The position numbers and the translations under genes are program-made. From Lachnospiraceae bacterium (GTDB lineage Bacteria > Bacillota > Clostridia > Lachnospirales > Lachnospiraceae), in assembly GCA_902363445.1 (NCBI GenBank), contig CABJAB010000001.1, positions 186,001 to 250,000 of the forward strand: a stretch of 64,000 nt of DNA, written 5' to 3'. Of this stretch, positions 62,784-64,000 are shown piece by piece. The notes under the pieces were generated by a model. That model did not search any database and was not told the DNA's origin. It was given only the letters and a program-made list of their open reading frames with translations. The number at the start of each line of letters is the position of its first letter. Within the stretch, counting starts at the first letter, position 1.

Positions 62784-63923
62784 TTATTGTTTGCCGGCCA
62801 TGATCGCCTGAACCTCTTCCAGTGTGGATGCGGTCCAGGTAGATTTGAAGTAATCAGCCCAGATAGCTTCTGCTTTTTCTTTAAATCCACTCAGGTCGGG
62901 CTGGATGAACTCACAGCCGCCGTCGATCAGCTGCTGCTTGTAGTCATCTTCTCTTGCGATGGCTTCTTTCTCAAGATAATCGATTGCTTCCTTACCAGCC
63001 TTATCTACGACAGCCTTGTAGTTGTCGGGAAGAGACTGATACAGATCTTCTGCCATCCACATACCAACGCTCTCACAGATATGCTTTGTTTCAATAATAT
63101 AATCCTGAACCTCTTCCAGGTTGATGCTCTTCATCTGCTCCCAAGGGCCTTCTGAAGCATCGGCAGCGCCGTTCTGGATGGAAGTGTACAGCTCGCCTAA
63201 AGCGATCGGAACGGGGGTAGCGCCAAGAGCACTCCAGCTCTCGCTCCACAGCTGGTTATCATTCAGACGAAGCTTAACGCCCTTAAGATCATCAACAGAA
63301 TTGATTGCTTTGTTGCAGGACATGTTCCTGTATCCACGATATGCCATGCCGGCAACGTCTCTCGTGTTGTACTCGGTTCTCCAAAGCTCTTTTGCCTGCT
63401 CTACCAGATCACTGTTGTAGAGGTTGTTGTAAGCTTCGCGTGTCTCGATCAGGAAAGGAGCAAGCATAAAGCCATAGTCCTCACTGTAAAGATAGAACGG
63501 TGTAGGTCCGAATCCGCAGAATTCCAGTTCGCCGGACTTAAGAGCCAGGAAGGAATCGTTCTCGCCCATCAGGGAAGAATCCGGGAAAACGTTCAGGGTG
63601 ATGGCACCGTCAGAATATTCGTTCATCAGATCCGCAAACTTATAGTATGCGTCGACCATGGGTGTTCCGGTTGCATATGTAGTCGCTAAAGACCAGGTAT
63701 ACTTCTGATCGAAGGGGCCTTCGATCTCGCCGGCTGCGGCTTTCGTCGTTTCGTCGCCGGCTGCTGTAGTCTTCTCTTCTGCAGCTTTTGTGGTCTTTTC
63801 CTCTGCAGCCTTAGTTGTCTTTTCTTCTGCGGCTTTCGTAGTCTCTTTCTTGTCGCCGCCGCAGGCTGCCAGTGACAGCACCATGGCCGCCATCAGAACA
63901 AGTGCTAATAATTTCTTTTTCAT
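62784..63923 (-). CDS. TRAP transporter substrate-binding lipoprotein (DctP-like)
   Basis: 379 residues. Signal peptide MKKKLLALVLMAAMVLSLAA with lipobox LAAC, then three exact-like TTKAAEEK units and a further Thr/Ala linker to about 60, then the DctP domain: TWSLATTYATGTPMVDAYYKF, NVFPDSSLMGEND, and KGVKLRLNDNQ, whose Arg binds the carboxylate of acidic ligands in this family. ATG 63923 is seven bases after GGAGGG. It heads the operon; the 77 bases upstream in the window show no clear promoter, which probably lies outside. Confidence 0.94.
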   Translation of the reverse strand: MKKKLLALVLMAAMVLSLAACGGDKKETTKAAEEKTTKAAEEKTTKAAEEKTTAAGDETTKAAAGEIEGPFDQKYTWSLATTYATGTPMVDAYYKFADLMNEYSDGAITLNVFPDSSLMGENDSFLALKSGELEFCGFGPTPFYLYSEDYGFMLAPFLIETREAYNNLYNSDLVEQAKELWRTEYNTRDVAGMAYRGYRNMSCNKAINSVDDLKGVKLRLNDNQLWSESWSALGATPVPIALGELYTSIQNGAADASEGPWEQMKSINLEEVQDYIIETKHICESVGMWMAEDLYQSLPDNYKAVVDKAGKEAIDYLEKEAIAREDDYKQQLIDGGCEFIQPDLSGFKEKAEAIWADYFKSTWTASTLEEVQAIMAGKQ

Positions 63924-64000
63924 GTAATTACCCTCCACTCTTTAAATATCTTTTTTAAATGCTTTCTGTTTTAAATATTTTAAGACCTGAAACCTCCTTT

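Noticed and set aside
63730..63850. Short repeated units in the DctP-type gene considered as a CRISPR or satellite repeat
   Set aside because: They encode a Thr/Lys/Ala/Glu linker after the lipobox, in frame with the protein; similar linkers follow the other two binding-protein lipoboxes.
1..64000. tRNA, rRNA, CRISPR arrays, insertion sequences, integrases and prophage genes
   Set aside because: I looked for these in all gaps and on both strands and saw none, including at the edges of the sugar cassette.

Overview
The window looks like the chromosome of an anaerobic, low-to-mid GC Clostridia, most likely a Lachnospiraceae. Evidence: the S10-spc-alpha gene order, an L17 with the long internal insertion I associate with this family, zinc-type S14, a KOW/L14e-like protein between map and infA, and lipoprotein binding proteins with Thr/Lys/Glu-rich 'TTKAAEE'-type linkers. 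Genus cannot be fixed from this sequence alone. Almost everything is on the minus strand; only three genes (a D-lyxose isomerase, an ArsR-type regulator and a GntR/LacI-type regulator) are on the plus strand.

Layout. (1) 1-4.6 kb: rpsI (cut by the window edge), rplM, truA, ecfT, ecfA2, ecfA1, read right to left. In most Firmicutes this block directly follows rplQ. (2) 4.6-33.2 kb: an approximately 28.5-kb accessory carbohydrate region sits between ecfA1 and rplQ. It holds a ROK regulator with a divergent D-lyxose isomerase; a TIGR04076 protein and YitT membrane protein; a hybrid histidine kinase; operon 2 (ABC sugar importer, ureidoglycolate-lyase-like cupin, ketose-bisphosphate aldolase, FGGY kinase); operon 3 (zinc dehydrogenase, alpha/beta hydrolase, TIM-barrel epimerase, PMI-like cupin) with a divergent ArsR-type regulator; a DeoR regulator and PfkB kinase; and operon 1 (FucI/AraA-like isomerase, second ABC importer, double RhaM-like mutarotase, second D-lyxose isomerase) with a divergent GntR/LacI regulator. 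(3) 33.2-50.0 kb: the ribosomal superoperon rpsJ to rplQ, including secY, adk, map, infA and rpoA, with a structured leader before rpsJ and an unusual 117-bp tandem repeat between rplW and rplB. (4) 50.3-53.2 kb: a hypothetical membrane protein and an oleate hydratase. (5) 53.4-63.9 kb: a sugar-acid operon with a TRAP transporter, RraA-like protein, D-2-hydroxyacid dehydrogenase, YhcH/YiaL protein, three consecutive malate/L-lactate dehydrogenase-family (YiaK-like) reductases, an iron alcohol dehydrogenase and an HpcH/HpaI aldolase.

How it fits together. Operons 1 and 2 share a promoter-abutting element (TTGTATTTACA...CAA next to a TATTGT -10), so one regulator, probably the GntR/LacI protein, may control both. 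Together they would give import, anomer interconversion, aldose-ketose isomerisation, phosphorylation and aldol cleavage of a rare pentose or deoxyhexose. The substrate is not determinable here. The 53-64 kb operon would import an acidic sugar through TRAP, reduce or oxidise it in several steps, and cleave a 2-keto acid by retro-aldol reaction. The strongest leads are the shared operators, the sugar cassette splitting a conserved ribosomal neighbourhood, the back-to-back -35 palindrome at the ROK/lyxose isomerase divergon, a poly-A frameshift in a binding-protein signal peptide, and the tandem repeat inside the S10 operon.
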